Source: Chamaecrista fasciculata (Eukaryota; Streptophyta; Magnoliopsida; Fabales; Fabaceae). Taken from it: DNA of 64,000 nt. The notes under the pieces are model-generated. The model did no database searches, was not told the DNA's origin, and was given only the letters and a program-made list of their open reading frames with translations. Numbering within the stretch: the stretch's first letter is position 1; each line of letters begins with the position of its first letter. Shown piece by piece: positions 62,041-64,000 of the stretch. Where the stretch lies: positions 1 through 64,000 of the forward strand of contig QANZ01053196.1 in NCBI GenBank assembly GCA_003254925.1. The letters run 5' to 3'. The translations under genes were made by a program, and so were the position numbers.

Positions 62041-63364
62041 CACCTGATACTTGTGGCATGTCCAAAATCGCCTTCCAAAACTGCCAGTTTTCTAAGCTGT
62101 TCGCATGACTACAAATTAGCCACACATACAACGCGGCACATCGCGACCACAAAATGAAAATGATGAAGTTGAAGATGAATGTGAACCAGATGCCATGAGG
62201 TCGTTAAAGTAAAAGGAAGAAGAATATGGCGGAAGTGAAGTCGAGTGCTGCACCGAATGAAGAAAAAGGATGAAGGTGAAGGGTGATTAAGGTTCACGAG
62301 GATTTAAAATGGTAAAGAATTGGGGATATAGCACCGCATGTGTTCCTCACGTGCGTTTTTTTAAGCAATTTTGATGGAAATAAAAAAGTTCAAGTATTGA
62401 AAGTGGCTAATGATAGAACACACAGATACTTAAAGTGAGACTTTTTAAACCACACTGCAGTGATATGAAATTGAGCCTAACCACAAGTACGTTTTTTTTG
62501 TAATTTACCCTTAAAACCAAGTAGAACATACTACTAACAAACGTTTATCACTTGAGCTTTTACGTTGACATTGAAAGGAAGTTGAATAAAACACATTAAA
62601 TAAGATTGACAGATTTCTGAATTCTGATAGTATCAGTAAATTGCTTAATATAGACTAAATGATTAACAAATATTACCTAAAATTTCTTAAAGCATTCCAA
62701 TGTCCTTATTTTCATGACTGTTTTATAGAACAGATTCATATTATGATGATATATGGAATATATACAAAGTACAAACACACATACATGTAGCTAATGAGTA
62801 ATTTAATATGTATTTGCAACTATTTTCCAATAAAAAATCATCGGATGCATGATGCTTGGGCAAGTAAATTAAATTCCCTCACTACATCAGTCCAGCCCAT
62901 ATCGTTTCTGAACTAGAATAAAATAAATTAAAATAAGTTTTTAATCATATAAAAATTTTAAAAAAATAAAAAACTACAATTTTAAGATACAACAGAATTC
63001 CTAAATTCCAAATTGAGCCCTCCCACACAAAGATACCTTCTTCCAATCATTAACAGCTGACATGCTGACAATTAGACAGCAATATCTTAGAGGACGCCAC
63101 CATCTATGAAAAACTGCATCTACAAGTTGCAGGACCCACTCAATACTTTCTTCCATTTGGAGGACGTGAGAGGAGAGAGAATACCATGAACCGATAAAAG
63201 TTTAATCTTTAAAACTGCGCAAAGCTTGGCAGATGTAATGAAGAATCGTCTCTGTACAAAGAAAAAAAATTGTAATCCTCACAGCAGTATCAGACAATTT
63301 ACCGCCATAAGAAATCATGAATTAAAACGAAGCACTTCTTCCATTCTCAGTGGGGGGTGTGTAA
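62041..63364. other. Spacer before the mitochondrial carrier gene
   Basis: No gene seen. A TTTTGTAATTTACCC sequence near 62498-62512 looks like one end of a GGGTAAATTAC-type MITE, but its partner end was not found. The last few hundred bases probably are the 3' untranslated region of the carrier gene. Confidence 0.4.
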
Positions 63365-63606
63365 CTATGAAGTAGCAGCAATATCTGCTAAAAGCAACTT
63401 CAGTGCCTCGTAGGTCATAAAACAGATGCCTACACCAGGCACCACCTTGTAATATTCAGGCAAAATTCCTCTGTATAAGCCTCGCAAACCTTCTGTCCGG
63501 ATTATGTGCCTGAACACACCAAAGAGGCCCGTCGTATAAACACGGGCTCGCCCACCAGCCCCCTCGAGTTGCTTACGTCGCCTCACAAGATCCAAGGGAA
63601 ATGTGG
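63365..63606 (-). CDS. Mitochondrial substrate carrier, last exon (5' part outside window)
   Basis: The exon opens after an acceptor (TTTTATGCAG at 63607 on the minus strand) and encodes the third repeat of a mitochondrial carrier. FPLDLVRRRKQLEG is the PxD/ExxK/R signature at the end of the fifth membrane helix, followed by the matrix loop and GLYRGILPEYYKVVPGVGICF leading into helix six. The product sits in the mitochondrial inner membrane (or rarely plastid) and exchanges metabolites. The sequence resembles the plant subgroup with QLEGAGGRARVY after the signature; the substrate cannot be told from this exon. I see no further exon between 63607 and 64000. Confidence 0.88.
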
Positions 63607-64000
63607 CTGCATAAAATAAGCTCAGATGAAATTGAACTACTCATTCTAGTATATATCATATATTAGGTTGCTCTTGAATCCATTTTTTCTCACCATACAT
63701 CACATGCTCAAGTGGATCACCAAAGTCTAAATAAACTAAATAACCAGAAACTCAAATAAATGAAAAATTTTGGAGGAACTAAGTCATGTAAAGCATGTAA
63801 AGAACATGAGGATCTTAAAAGTAATGAACATGGGGATGGAGATATCTCAGAATATGCCCAGTAAGCAGCTTTACTCTCATGAGCTTGTTATTTCTCACCA
63901 AGAAAGTCATTGATAAAAATTAAATCTTACAATTGACGGAATTTAACAGAGTAAAATCATTAACAAAATTATTATAACAAGGAAAGAGGCAATGTAAAAC

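Overview
This is a window of plant nuclear DNA, almost certainly from a eudicot. The evidence is GT-AG introns of plant type, AT-rich introns and spacers, plant-only families (cytokinin dehydrogenase, alpha carbonic anhydrase of the nectarin/dioscorin group, autoinhibited Ca2+-ATPase of the ACA4/ACA11 type, an Arabidopsis-like INO80) and many small non-autonomous transposons. Two runs of N (21194-21338 and 37714-37724) and single Ns at 1267, 8730 and 49541 mark it as a draft assembly. I cannot name the species.

Layout, left to right. 1-7.4 kb: no gene that I can support, only AT-rich spacer with two Helitron-like 3' ends and one MITE. 7.4-10.2 kb (+): a cytokinin dehydrogenase with five exons. 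11.0-13.9 kb (-): eIF3 subunit e with eight exons, tail to tail with the first gene. 16.0-18.9 kb and 21.2-23.2 kb (+): two tandem alpha carbonic anhydrases; the first exon of the second is mostly lost in an assembly gap. 23.7-26.5 kb (-): a penta-EF-hand Ca2+-binding protein. 30.0-40.5 kb (+): INO80, with 22 coding exons that I could join in one consistent frame, including one GC-AG intron. 42.2-46.7 kb (-): an unrecognised 652-residue protein with an N-terminal coiled coil and a C-terminal SAP/Rho-N-like helix pair. 51.8-56.3 kb (-): a P-type Ca2+-ATPase whose calmodulin-binding first exon I could not find. 63.4-63.6 kb (-): the last exon of a mitochondrial carrier gene that runs off the window.

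The genes do not form a pathway; this is ordinary mixed plant gene order. The notable common thread is small transposable elements. At least seven introns or flanks carry foldback MITEs with 9-bp target duplications (Mutator type), and the ACA gene alone has two. One hAT MITE has a perfect 8-bp duplication, and one tRNA-derived SINE has a perfect 19-bp duplication.

The most unusual signal is a set of 13 micro-insertions. Each is only about 11-29 nt, mostly a short stub such as GCC, ACC or CCC followed by an A-run, and each is flanked by a direct repeat of 10-21 bp. They look like retroposon insertions that kept nothing but the tail. They appear on both strands throughout the window and would be missed by normal repeat masking. 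I found no tRNA, rRNA, recognisable miRNA, CRISPR array or intact retroelement.
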